The notes beneath the pieces are model-generated. The model was not told where the DNA came from. It ran no database searches and saw only the letters and a list, made by a program, of their open reading frames with translations. A stretch of 64,000 nt of DNA from Rachycentron canadum (taxonomy: Eukaryota; Chordata; Actinopteri; Carangiformes; Rachycentridae), in the NCBI GenBank assembly GCA_038496675.1, contig CM076661.1:5959645-6023644 (forward strand), read 5' to 3'. This document shows positions 35,681 to 49,400 of the stretch, one piece after another (position 1 is the first letter of the stretch; each line of letters starts with the position of its first letter). The translations under genes and the position numbers were made by a program.

Positions 35681-38600
35681 TAAATTTGAACTGCAGAGTA
35701 AAGGGCTTGGACAGCTATGACCTCAGAGCTACAAAACAATCAAAACTAACATGTTCCTATGTGTATGATACTTTTTTGAGCTTATGCAGAGCACAAGGAA
35801 TGGTTCATTATGGTGAGCCTTTATACAATGCTGCTGAGTGATGTGAAGCAGAATAGTACATGGGTAGTAAGTGTACTTGCCACTGTAGACACCACCATCA
35901 TTAACTCCACCACCACGTCACCACATCACCATAACATCACCACCGCTAGTGACACACCCACCCAGCCTATAACCTCTAGTCTGCAGCCAATTCACCTTGT
36001 GTAAACAAAGATTGCACCTCATCCCATCCCCATCCCCCAGAGGGGAGAGCTGTGTCGTTACTGTCACCTAGTGGACAGTGGGGAGACAGATTGATTAACA
36101 CACCAAGAGGTGAGATGGAGAGAAAGATGGAAAAGACATGTGGGAACCACACAAGAGATGGCTCCCTGCCTGAGAAAGAAGGAAAGCTACTGCAAAAGCC
36201 TATTTCATTTAATGTAACAAGGAAAATTATCTGAATTACAGTCACTTTTGAAATTTTTTTTTTTTACTTAATCAAAATAAGATGCATCATGAACAATTGT
36301 TATTTTGTAAGAGGACAGAGCTGACCACTCGACCAAAACAAGCACAACTTTGTCTGGAAGCTCACCTGAGTCCATAAAAGCTGATAATAGAGCCAATAAT
36401 TGGGAGGGAACAGCAATAATGGAGGTTTAGTGAGGCAGTAAATTCTTTAATTAGTTGTTAACACCCTCTGTCTATATGGATAGACTGAAGCTCCCCCACT
36501 GCTCGCTGCTTTCTAGAACAGGCTGGATGGACAGTCAGGCCGACGGCCACTGACTCATCTTTAAAGAGAGAAAAGACCATCGCCTTTACTGCCAACAGGC
36601 TGTTGAGCACCTGTATCCCATAATAGCAAACTGCTGGAAGGCGTCTAAAGCTACAAAAACCTGTCATGAACTCAAGATCTAGCTTGAGGTTGAAAACACA
36701 GTCAGGGTAGAGCATCTTCTCTGGGCCCAGGAATCTTGCCGCCTGGAAGAAAAACCTTTTTGGCTGACATTTCGAGATGCATCATGGTAGGGACAGTCTC
36801 CAAACATACAATCTTTGTGGATAAAGAAAAAGGCTGCAAGGTAGATAAATGCAAATGATGCAAGGACTGAAAAACCAGCGGACATTCCTGAAGAGTGATA
36901 CGATCTTTCAGTCCACAAACTATCCATGGTAGGAGTGGTACAGTAGAGGAGAGAGTGAATAAGCTGACAGGGTGGTCTGTCCTTTCTGGGTTGGCTGATG
37001 GACATGGGGGGGGGGGGAAGAAGAGCTGCAAGGCTGCAGTAATAGCAGGGGCAAGACCTGCAGCAGCAGCAAAAGGGAAGTACCCGCATGGTTCACTCTT
37101 ATCCTAAGCCGGGAGAGTTAAAGGCAGGAAGCCATTACCAAGTGTAAATGCACTCAGCCATCACTGCTTAAACAGTCGAAATATGTTCCAGCACATGAAA
37201 AAGGTAGGGTGTGGGAGGAGGTCTGTCCTCTTCAAACAAAAAAGGCCTTTTTTGGTCCCCTTTAAATAAAAAGACTCTAGGACAAGTTAGGGCCCTACAC
37301 AAGTCTACCAGCTTCACACATATTGTTAATCAGGTCACCGTTTCTCTCTCCAAACATTGCATAACACAGCTCCAGATGCACACTAGTGGTTTGGGTCTGA
37401 TGAGAGACCATGATTATGTTACATACGGCAGTGGTTTGATGCAATAATTATGCAATCAGCAGCACAGCTTTGTGTTATGTCTATGATTTATCAACATTAT
37501 TTGAATTGGGGTAATTAATTGTCACAGGTGGGCGGGCAAATGGCCTTAATGGCTCACTGTGTGACAGGGCATATCTGACGGTTTTTGTTTTGGCAGATGG
37601 CCCTGTGCCATGTCGCTCGCCCAGCACAAGGGAAACCGTACTTGGGCTTAATCACAACACAGGCCTTACCCTCGGTTGATCAGTGCTTTCCAAGTCATAC
37701 ACAAACAGACGATAGATCTACAGATAGGGGAACAGATGCAGAGACAGAAACTGGTTCGTCATGCACCATATGAATAAAGTGCAGGAGAGGAAAAAGGTCA
37801 AACTAGGTAAATGCAGCATAAAGTAGAGCAAACATGGCATTATTCCTGCAATCTTAGACAGTTAAGTCAAGATTTGTATACATGATCACATGTCACTGGA
37901 GCTGGAAATAAGAGGCATTTTGTCATTAAAGAGAAAAACCTTGGAGCTGCTCCATTGGCCTTGAATGACAGACTGACTTTCTGAACTGACTCGTGTCCGA
38001 GGTGATGCTGAGAGAGGTCAAGCAAACATTCTTTGAGCCCATAAGTCTCCGATTCATTGTCACTGAAGCAGATCTACGTTTTGTCTTGTGATGGCATCAG
38101 ATTATAGCCTCAGTTCTCTGGTTTCGGGCTTCGTCAAAGACATGTAGAAGATAGCCGAAGGAACTAAAGATCACAGAAATACAGATGCACTGCATTTAGG
38201 AAGAGCTATTTGCTGTAACCTTTAAATGTATAATAAAGGAGTACAGGATACTTTGTCAGAAAGACTATGGGACACTGCAAGCAACAAATAAGAAAACAAA
38301 GATTCTGAGATTCATTGAGTTTCTTTCACATGTGTGGATGCGAAATTGTTAATGAATTCACCAACACGCAAGAGAAATAACTCCATCATCCTGTAATTGA
38401 GGGGTCAGGATCTCCTCGCTGGACAAACTCCAACTGAACCGGGCACGGACGTGGTGGTCGCTTTTATCCTGCTAGTTAGAAAAGCTGAAACAACTCCCAA
38501 CTGTCAGCAGAGAATTTATGAATGAGAACCAGTTTTGATAAAAAGGGGATAAGTCTCACAGTAACCACACTATTAAAATGAAAAGGTGGTGTTTGAGGAG

Positions 38601-41600
38601 CTCCAAAAAGTGACATAAATCATTTGAAAATGTTTGATTAATGAAATGGAATAGGTGGTAAAATTCCTACCTGAATTGTATTTTTGAGGTCTTGAGCTAT
38701 AACATTTAATTACAGAGTAGCACAGTCTTCAAAGAATGACATTAAACATGCTGTTGAAATGTTGATTTCTACATTTCAGGGCTCATTTTTATTTTAGCAA
38801 CAAATGGAAATACAGTATTTTCTTTAGGATTTGGATATGTAAAGGTTCATAAAATGACCAGATGACATTTTGGCTCTGACTCCTCGCAATGTGTGGGGGC
38901 TCTTGTGCAGGAGCCAATCTGGTTTTGGGACAGATCCTAACATGTCCTAAAAGGATCCGTCAGTTTGCTTATGTTTAGCCATCACTGAGGCCAGTTTGGC
39001 GACAGTAGTTGCATGGCCTGTGTACATTTGAAGCAAGAGCGAGGCGCTGCGGTGTGAGAGCAGCAAATACTTTTTAGGCATTGACTTTGCTATGACAGAT
39101 GCTGACGATGAACTCTTGACACCGGCTCGAACGGTTTATGTTCAACATGTGTGTCTCCGTTACTGTCTCTGGTTTCCAGAAGGCTGCCCTGGCTGGTTTA
39201 CTGTGGACGTAGGTATGTGTGGGTCTTGTGTGTCTGTGTGTGTCTGTGTTTGTCTGTGCGGAGGCCAGGGAGAGATGAGAGGAGCAGCAGGATCTGTGGC
39301 TATCTGGGAGGTTGAGCGTAATGACACACCGGGGACAGATTAGGTTCCTGTCCATCAGGGTTCCATCAGGAAGACTCTGATTTACAGCCATGCTGACCAG
39401 CCAGCCTGCCCTCCACCCAAAGCAAACACACACAGAAAACACCACCGCCTCTGTGTGGTGGCAGCTGGTGGGCTCTAACACATGTTGCATTTGGCTACTT
39501 CAGTCACTGGTCCGTTTTTGACTTAACATCAGTGCAGGAGTAAGCATGGAAGTGCTTTGGAGCAAAAAGACGAACCTGAATTTACAACTAAGTCAATTTT
39601 GAAGTTATATTCTTCGTGTTTGAGCGTGTTTTAATGTCTGTCTAGAATATATATAAAGGCAATACATGCAATTCACTGCCTACCTCCACAGAACAGTGAA
39701 AGACGGGAGATGGACATATCCATTAAACAAGATGTCACCCCCAAACACAACAAAGATTAATCACACACTGCAAATTATAAGCACCTGTATGAATGAACAG
39801 CAAAGCGAAGCCCTCTCCCCAATGTCTGACTGCTTTCACTTTCTCAGACAGCCACCCCAGCACCTCCAAAACCCCCCGAGCCCCCCCTCTCCTCGCTGAC
39901 CCTCTGCCCCCCTTCCTTGTACCAAGAGGAAGTCTGTCTGAAAAGAAATAACTCACCATTTACACAAATGGCCATTCTGACTTAAACTCTCTGTGAATGA
40001 TATTTTTGCAGAGCCAACCTACAGGAAGAATGAGAGAAATGTGTGATACTTGAATATGGTGTGATTGTACATCAAAATGTGGAAATTCGTGAAGGCAGTA
40101 TTTTAATTTATTTTTTTGGAATTATAGTCTGTCTAAAAGAAGTTAATACAGGAAAAACAGGACTGAAAAATAAAATGATAATATAGTGAATGAATGATAA
40201 AACTAAATATAGCAAGAACAAAATTCAGCTTTTGTTTTATTCATCTTACAACATACTGAACACTTATAGAAGACTGTGGCCCTCTGTGTAAAATCTCCTG
40301 AATTCATTATGCTAACAAGCCAGCCCTGCTGATAGGCACACGGGCTGATGTGAGGAAATGTGAGTTTGATTAATGTGGGCAAAATTGAGCTGTGCAGACT
40401 GCTCCCCAGCCCCAGTTAAAGGAGTCGCCTGCCATCAGGCTCAAAAGGCTGCAAGCTGCAAAGTGGGCTCGCGGGCCTGCACTGCTCCCCAACACTTCAG
40501 AGCAAATCTGCAACAGACCTTCCCTCTCCTGCCACACAAAACAAATGTGGTCCCCGCCTGGACCTGAATTAATATAGCTGGCACACGGGGCTGTAAATGA
40601 AAGCCATATTCTTGATAGCTTATACAATGGGGGAGATGTGCTTTGTGTTCTGTGTTCATGTATACATATATAAAATAGATCTGGGCTCTCCCTCTGATCT
40701 GCTCTTAAACTAGCCAGACCACAGAAGGCAGGCAAGAGCAAGACGTCCAACTAAGCAGACTCTTTAGAGCGCATGTCCCAGGAGATGGACCATCTCACGG
40801 AGCCCAGCCAACCAGCCGGGAGGATCCAAAAGCAGCAATCCAGGCAATCTCTTGCCCTCAGAGAAATTATGGGGGCATGCCCCACCGCCGCGCATCAAGG
40901 AGGCATAGAGGTGGAGAGGTAGAAGAGAAGGGGAGAGAGGAGGGAGGAAGGGAAAAAGCAAAGCTGAGCAACTCAGAGCCCCCAGGTACCTGCTTGTACA
41001 GTCGCCTCTCTCCAAATGTTTACTTTGGACCAGACTGGCGGCCAACTGGTTGCAATTGACCCTCTACCAGGACGAGTTAGAGAGTGAACATGAGACTTTT
41101 CCTTCTGGGAAAAAGATGGAGGAAAGCCACACACGTACACAGAGCCCAAAGCACACGCGCATACAAATGCTTATTAACAGATGAAAAGCAAATGCTAAAA
41201 ACACACCAATTATTTTAATAACACACATACACACAACAACAACCAAACTTACATACTAGAAGAACCTGTTTAGCTTAGTGTAATGCATCAGTGTAAAGAA
41301 GTGAGGACAAAAGATTCAGAAATGAGTTGGGCAAAGGCCAGAAGTCAAAACCAGACCCAAGAACTACTAAGTCCACCTGCCACAGGTGTTACAGCTCAGG
41401 CCTGCCTACTCTCAGTCTGGTGGAAAACAGGGTGGCTGGCACATAGTAATGGGGAAAGTCACCGTCGCCACCAAAAAACACACTCTCCTACAGACTCAGC
41501 CCTCCTCTGCCATCCCACGTGTTAACTGGCTGGTCATCCACTTGACAGCAGGGAGAGGCTAGGGTGTGATGGAGGAGGGTTGCAGAGGAGGCCCGCTGGC

Positions 41601-43206
41601 CACATAGACTAAATAAAACCTCTTAATCCTCATAAACTGCTCCATATGAGTATTACATCCCTAACCCTACACAGGACTTGAATGGAATGGACCTCATTTC
41701 GTGGGTAAAACATTACCAGGATTCCTCCTGTTGCAGCTTGGCTTCCATAATAGGTTCCGTGTTCTGCTGAGGCCCACTACGACGCGAACCCTCAATTTCC
41801 TCGCAAATATCGATGACAGAACGCGCTTATGATGAAAAATGCCCCGGAAAATGTAAATGAGGGGGCTGGCTATGAAATGCTCGCTGTCTCTGAGTAAGCA
41901 TGTGTGTTCGGACAGGCAAAGCATGTTGCCCGTCAAGGATACAAACTATGCAAATAAACCCTGTAGGGATTCGCTCCACCACAAGAAGGGAAAGAAAGAA
42001 AGAAAAAAAAAAATTGTAAAGCTGACATGCCACCCACTTGCTTAGCGTGATCATACAGGCCTGTGGAGTTGATATGATTCATCAATAAAAATCACATTTA
42101 AAATAAACATGTCCATGTAATCATTTCCCTTGTCAGCTGGCCTATTCATGCTCAGCACGCAAGCTCTCTCAATGTACACCTGAGCGGTGTAAGCATACGT
42201 CAACCTGGACAGGAAACAAGGGAGGAGGGGGCCAGGGGGCAGGTTGGCATTTCACTCCAGGCCAGTCATTTGTCACAATTGTCACAGAATGCACAAACAC
42301 AAATTACTGAATTATAACTGCGGATGTGTGTGTCCCGCCTTGGCTAAATCAAGGCAGCACTGGGAGCTGTCATAACAGAGGGCTGGTGTCTGGGCCACCA
42401 TCAGGGTGGAGGAGGTGGCCCAAGTTTTTGTGACTGCTGTTCTAGCCCTTAGGTGTTTATAGGGGTAAACACGATCTGAATGCATGAGTGACTGGCATGG
42501 AAGAGGGAGGATAAATAAAATATGGAAAATACAGAGTGTGGAGAGAAATACAGCTGGTATATTGGATACCTAATGCATAATAAAGGTGGTGCTACAGTTA
42601 CAGCATTAAAAAAAAAAGCAATAAATAACTGACACTTTGACTATGATATATTGTGTAATTGCTGTAAACAAATCAGGGAGACAAGTAGTAGCATGTCTTA
42701 CCAAGCCTCCCTGTTTCATGTCAAAAACTTGATGTCGGTTCTTTGTTAAAAGGTTTAATAATGATGATAAAAATATGTTGCAGATGAGAAACTAATTGGA
42801 CAGAGCTGAAATTAGTGGTTGAATAATTGTTTAATCAGTCAAAAGCAAATTGGCAGCTATTTTGAATAAGAGCTACAACTGATTAAATATTTAAGACATT
42901 TTTTCAAGCAAAACGATCACCACTTCCAACTTTTCCAAAGTGAGGATTTAGTTCTTTTTCACCACATGCTGAATATTCTGAAGTTTAAGACAAAACAAGA
43001 AGTTAACTGGGAGTTTAAAAAAAAAATAAAATAAAAAAAGAAAGTTAATGAAAGTAAAAAATATTTAAGTTTTTTAAAAAAGCAAATCAGATGCTATATC
43101 ATTCAATATTACTATTTGCATACTCTTTGCATAAATGTAGGATAAAAGACTGAGCAAGACACATTGAGACATTTTGATATATATGATGAAGTATGAATGA
43201 ATGAAT

Positions 43207-43246
43207 AAAAAAAAAAAAAAATAAAAATAAAAAAAAAAAAAAAAAA
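43207..43246 (+). repeat. A-rich low-complexity run
   Basis: Two long A runs joined by taaaaat. Confidence 0.93.
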
Positions 43247-43623
43247 CAACTTTGGCTCCTGTGGCATTTCTGTACTGCAGCGTCTTGCTACCTACCAGCC
43301 AACATGTACACAGATACCACTATATCTGGAATAAGTTCATACTGGCTGATATATCTCCATGGCAAATTTCTGCAGCCATTTTAGTTCTTCAGACAAAATG
43401 CTTCAGCCATCTCTCATGTTCAAACCAACTCTGCAGTGCCACTAAAAGAGGTGTTGGTATTTGTCTGACTTGGTCTGTTGTACAGTGAGTGTGTGTCGAG
43501 GTGAACCACACAGGTACAGTGGGCCAGACACAGGAAACGTATTAACATGGACCACCGTTTACTCTCCTAACCACAGTGCGTCCCACAGGGACATGGATAA
43601 AAAGCTCAAGCCAAAGCCTCACT

Positions 43624-43651
43624 CACACACACACACGCACACACACACACA
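43624..43651 (+). repeat. (CA)n microsatellite
   Basis: CA run with one CG interruption. Confidence 0.93.
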
Positions 43652-45562
43652 ATTTAAACATATATTGCAAAAATGGAGACATACAGAACTTGCACTGATT
43701 AATGCACACTCACAAGCACAAATTAAGTTATACAGAAAAAAAAACAACATACATTTAAATATTTGAACACAAACATCTTCAGATTAATACATGCATATGC
43801 ATACATCCACTCACATTCAGACAAACAATTTCTCACACACACAGTGACACTAGCTTTGGTTTCTCCACCTTTCTATGTTAACACCTGTCCACATAGACAT
43901 TCGCACACTATCCATTAACACCTACATAAAACACCTACAGGCACCCGTATTCTATTAGAGGTCAGCACCCAGCTCCTCAATTTCATGGCCCATGTATGAG
44001 GGCGGCAAAGGTGAATGTGATGACAGAAGGGCAGGCGAGCTGCCCTGCTGCAGACGGACTATCACTCACTAATATACACACGCACACGGGCGGGAGGCAT
44101 GGCTTGTACACATCCGTAAAATATCTGAGCATCAGGTGTTTACATAACACAGTACATGAGTACATTTACAGCTTGGAGTTCTAGTGGAGACTGAAGCAAA
44201 AATGAAACCTTGATATGCAGAATTTAAATAGGGAAAAAGATTGTTTTGAAGCAGTTTTTTGATCCATATATCAACCACATAATTCTCTGCAGCTATTCAT
44301 GTTCTCGTCTTTAATTTGCAGTCTCCTTGTGCTTTGCATTGCTCTCATTCACTCCTGTCTCAGAGGTATTGGGTTGTTCTCTTTGGATATCTGACTCTCT
44401 CTGAGCCCCCCCCCACTCAGGAACTATGTCTCTTCCATGGCTGGGAGGTTGTAATTTGTTACAGGCGGCTGGGCAGGCAGAGAGGTCTCCCCCTTATCTG
44501 GACAGGGGATCACCAGGAAAATCATATCAGAGGGAAGGCGTGTTTAAATATAGCCGTAATTGCCGCAATCATTTCTTGCTGCCCCCCCCCCAACTTTAAA
44601 GGCTCCACCCTCTGTTCCCCTAACTTTCTCCAGTCTTCCAACCAGTCCAAACCCCCCCCCCCAATCCCCCGACGTTTTTCCCCTTGGCTTTTCAGAGCGA
44701 CCTCCCTCTTTCCCCAGCATTTCCTCCTCTTGTATCCAGTTAATCCTGGCTCATGGTGTGGGCTCAGGGGCTGACAGTTGCATGACAAGGAATGTTTCCC
44801 TTTGTAAGAGCCTACTTCCTCCTCGCGCAGTTTTACCCTAATTGAAATGTTTCCTATTGAGCTCAATCAAGGGGGCAATTACCTAATTATTCGCTTATGC
44901 CTAACTCGACCCTGTAAGAAAGACGGAGAGAGAGGAGAGGAATGGAAAGAGGGGAGAGAGGAGGAGGTGGAAGCAGCAGGAATATTGAGATAAAGGCAGT
45001 AAAAAAAGTGAGAAGTAATTATAGTTACTAGTAGCATTTTTCTTGATCAATAAACACGTGAAAAGGGTTCAAATGTGTACACTGCAAGAAATGCCTACTT
45101 CAACAAGCTATTCGATGTACACATGAGGTTGGAAAATCCCATTTTGCTGAAAGCTCATACAGACTGCTAAATTTTAACAGTGACATTATTAGTTTTTGTA
45201 TTAGTATTATTTAAAGCCCTCTGCCTCATTTAAATTAAAAAGGTGTAATTACACTGCAAACAAGTGAAACTAGTCTTTATGATCTTTCTACTTCACATGA
45301 TGAAAAATTTGATTTTAAGACTGAATACAAGACTTCGTTAACATGCCCACTTTTTGCAGTGCACAGAGGGAAAAGGTGGTTCTCTGAGAAAGCGTCTGGT
45401 TTTATGGGCTCATAAGGAAAAGTATTATCAAAGAGAGGAGCGAGGGGGACAGGGGGAGACGAGAGGGAGACATTAAAGGAGCTGGAATGTTTTGTCCCTG
45501 CTCAGCTGGCCTCCAACACATTTAATAATGAGACAGGTAATAAAACACACTGGCACACGCAG

Positions 45563-45565
<3 letters not shown>

Positions 45566-45608
<43 letters not shown>
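45566..45608 (+). repeat. (CA)n microsatellite
   Basis: Uninterrupted CA run of about 21 units. Confidence 0.96.
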
Positions 45609-45609
<1 letters not shown>

Positions 45610-46140
45610 ACAGCAAATGGGAGGACGTGTTTTCATACGTTTTCTTCCAGCCTTTCCTGACATAAAAATAGATTGCCTATGTCATGTTCTGAACCATAAT
45701 AAACAAAATTTTATAGCTCATTTGAAAATGGAGTATGTTAAAAAGCAATCAGTACATCGTTAAAAGTATCCATCTTGTGCAAAGTAAAGCTTTACTTGTG
45801 AATAATTTATTTCAGCTCTGTGAATAATGTTCCTCAACCGTGCGATGGATGGCATAAATATCACTACCTGTGAGAGAGGCTGTGTATGCTCTGATTTGAA
45901 TTCTGTCCTTCTTCTCTCTCATCTCTGTATGCCTGCCCCCATCCACAGCTTCAGCAAGTGTTGGCTGGATGACTCTTAAATCAATCATTTAAATATATGG
46001 ATAAATCAGTGAGCCGTCTGGGTTTAAGCACACATGCCGTAGCTTAATTCACCCGAGCAAACGAGCACAGCAGCCATATTTCAGCCAACATGTGCACCAC
46101 TGTTGTCTAAACAAGCGCTGCAAGGCAGGCCGCAGAGGAG

Positions 46141-46278
46141 GGTCCTGGCTGGAGGTCATGGAAAGCAGTCATAATGCACGCACACAAACACACACACAAA
46201 TATACACCTACACACACACCCAGGCCGTGAAGGGAGTGAAGGCCCTGGCTTGAGGTCATGGAAATCAGTTATAATGCA
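46141..46278 (+). repeat. Pair of 38-bp direct repeats spaced exactly 100 bp
   Basis: 46141-46178 and 46241-46278 match at 34 of 38 positions; both contain gaggtcatggaaa and ataatgca. A CA-rich segment separates them. Confidence 0.85.
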
Positions 46279-46425
46279 GCCTTTCACCAGGGAAAATGAG
46301 AGGAGCAAGGGATCACAGACAGAAGTTGCTTTCCTGTGACACATGTGAGTAAATGTACACACTCAAACACATGTATTCGCTGTGGCCTCACAAACAGTCA
46401 GGCAAACATATGATGGGCTGATATG

Positions 46426-46427
<2 letters not shown>

Positions 46428-46475
<48 letters not shown>
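46428..46475 (+). repeat. (CA)n microsatellite
   Basis: Uninterrupted CA run of about 23 units; the longest in the window. Confidence 0.96.
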
Positions 46476-46478
<3 letters not shown>

Positions 46479-49400
46479 ACCTCTCCGGTCCACAGAGAGA
46501 AGAAAAATGGAAGCCCACTCTCTCACAGGCTGGGTGGGCTGGTCAGCTGGACTTAGTGGGGCAGTGCATCTGGGAATTCTGCTCAAACGTTTTACATACA
46601 CACGCAAATACACACTTTTACATCACTGTTTCATAGAAACTTAGTATTAGCCATTCCATTTCTTCCAAGTGTTGAAAGCTAAACTGAAAAGCTGAAAAAC
46701 CAAGTATGAAAAAAAAAAAAAAAAAAAAAAAATCCACTTTTACAATGTCAAGTTAAATTACTAGGCAAAGGCAGAAGAAGAGGAAAAAAGAAAGGCAGAG
46801 AAAGCGAGAGCGGATCTGCAGATCATCCAGGTGGTCCCTACCCCCGGAGCCTGCATGGGTACTACACTGACATGAAGGGCAAAACCTGAAACCCATGCAA
46901 ATGTGATCACCAAAGCTGGCCTTGATTGGGACGGCCGCATATGATTAAATATAATTGCAAAGAACTTTTTCCAAATGCCTCGGTGGTTTTGAAAAAGTAG
47001 GAAGGAAGGATTTAAAACCAATTCTGAGCCTGTTTGGAGAAATTGGAGAGAAAAAAGGAGGTGTGTTTGCTCGTGAGAAAAACTGAATTTTGCAAGACAC
47101 TGACAGAGGTAGAGATAAAAATCCAATTTACTTTAGTTCACATCAGGGCTGGTTTTTACATGCACACACTAAGAAGGGAGGCTTTGCTGGCAGATAAAGT
47201 AGGCTGAGGTTCAGGGGCAGACCCGTCACACTCGGATGATTGATGGCTCAGTCTGAATGCTTAAGTCAACAGAGCATGAGCACGTCTCAGCCCAGCCTAG
47301 GCCCTCCACTCAGCACCTATTTAAGGGTCAGGTGCTTCAGAACACGCTTACTGTGCAACTGCTGCCATTATCTTATCAAAGCCTACTGAGATGTAAACAA
47401 AAAGGGGAAATCACCACTCAGTTTTGAAAACTATGATGTGCACAATATTACTCTTTGACCGCTTGAAAACAGTGCAAGAATAATTCCAGTGACGATCATG
47501 TGTCTCCAGATTTGGTAGTGTAGACTTTTCAGATAAAGTCAAGGATTGAAAGATACATTCTTTCATATAATCCTCATATAAAACGTACATTTATATACTG
47601 TTTAATTGTTCCTCTTGTTCAAAAAGATTCATTCTTTGACCAATTTCAGTGTAAAGGGGGGGCAAAATTAGGCTTATTTCTGTGCAAAAATTAAATCCAA
47701 ATTTCATCCAAAGTCAATATGATGCTGTAGCAGTGCGAGTCTTGACAAATCAAATGGGTCTTGAAAGTTGCACTATTTATTTAGAAACTGTACAGCTCAG
47801 CAAAAACATTGTTTGAATGTACATGTATTACAAAGTCTTTTAAAAATATAACTAATACTTTTAAGTAATCCTTTATAGGTTGATTAAATTAAATTCTTAA
47901 CTAAACTTTTTTTAAATCCATTTCAATAACTGATTTCAAGAACTCAGTCATAGTCTCCTTCTGAAATGTCAAAATTTAAACTCATAAAAAGTTGGAAATA
48001 TTTTTTGTAGATGCATAGATTTCAGATGGTAGTGATGCATAGAGCTGAAACTGACAAACAGAATTTTGATTATTCTGTTATTCAAGTTTTTGGAGAATTA
48101 GTTTTGTTGAATAAAATCTGAGAAATTGACATTTCTCATTTAATCTCGTTATTCCCGAAGATTAAAGTTAAAATGAAGTGAAAACAGCTCATCACACTGA
48201 AAAAAAACCAAAAAAAAAACCCAAAAAAAACCAAAAACCTAAATATATAAAAAAATTATATCAACGATTTGCTAATTATCTAAATAATTAATTTTTTTTT
48301 GGCCAACTTATTAAAAACAAAAAAAACAAACAAAAAAAACAAACAAACAATAAATTATAGGTCGGATTTTTAGTATGATGAAAGATGAAGATTTTGAACA
48401 GTTTTGGTTCTTTCACAATAAAGGTTTTTGTAGGTTTCTGGTTTTGCTCTTTTCATTGATTTTGAGGGGGTGGGACTCAACTGGAGTCAGGCATCTCTGT
48501 GCACCAATCAGAATTTAGGAACATCTGAATCAAAATCTTATGACACTTGTTGGGTTGTGTGCTAATGTTGCCGGCATTGTGAATCAAATCTGAACAACCA
48601 CACCCACACAGGGCAATGAGCTTTAGATTAAACTCTTAAACCGCCTAAGAATGTTAGATTCCACTTTAAACTCCCTTACACATTGAGATATTTATAAGAT
48701 TTGGAAAAACATTTTCAGGGGCTTATTTGTGTTTTAGGAAAACAGTGTGTGAATGTGATGCACGCTCCTGGGTGTATATGACCCTTCATTGTGTGAGGAA
48801 GGCTTTGGAGGGTTCTGGGTCACTTGTTCCGGGGGGTGGGCAGGTGTCCACCCTGCTGATCTGTGGGCTGTTCCACTTCAACACCTTGTCACCTACATCC
48901 CCCTAACCCTCTTCCGAAATCTCCGCCCAACCTCTACCCTAACCCATCATGTCATGAAGGAATCCAGGTATGAAATCTGTCTGCTTGGTTCTGAATTTGG
49001 AGGACACCACCATTTCACATTGGATGTAATTAGGAACTTGGATTTCTTCATCTACATCTGGGAGGTGAATGTTTACAGTTTCAACAGAAGGCCTCTCATT
49101 GTTTGAGGGAAAACCTTGGTCTTGGGTCATGTTTTTGGCCATCTCTATTTTTCATGACAACATTTCACTTACAAGACACACTTCACAACAAAGTGCATTA
49201 GGGGAAGGCGCATGAGCAGTGAAACGAACAGATGATAATTCAGTTAAAATAATATGGTTAAACTCAGGATTTGTTTACAACCTGCCTGACTGACTGACTT
49301 CTGCCCTAATGGACTCCTTTGTAAAGTCTGTTTCGCTTTGGGATCTCAGTACATATGTATAAACTTAACAAGTAAAGCTAAAATAAAACCTGAAAATAAA

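Noticed and set aside
36362..36430. Possible minus-strand exon before a gtgagc donor
   Set aside because: The peptide read into the donor (IIGSIISFYGL) does not fit slc25a21 or any family I know; the block looks more like non-coding conserved sequence.
39074..39490. 138-residue minus-strand open frame
   Set aside because: Its middle is a translated TG/CA-rich stretch; no family resemblance.
44316..44774. 152-residue plus-strand open frame
   Set aside because: Overlaps other frames on both strands and is driven by C-rich runs; no recognisable protein.
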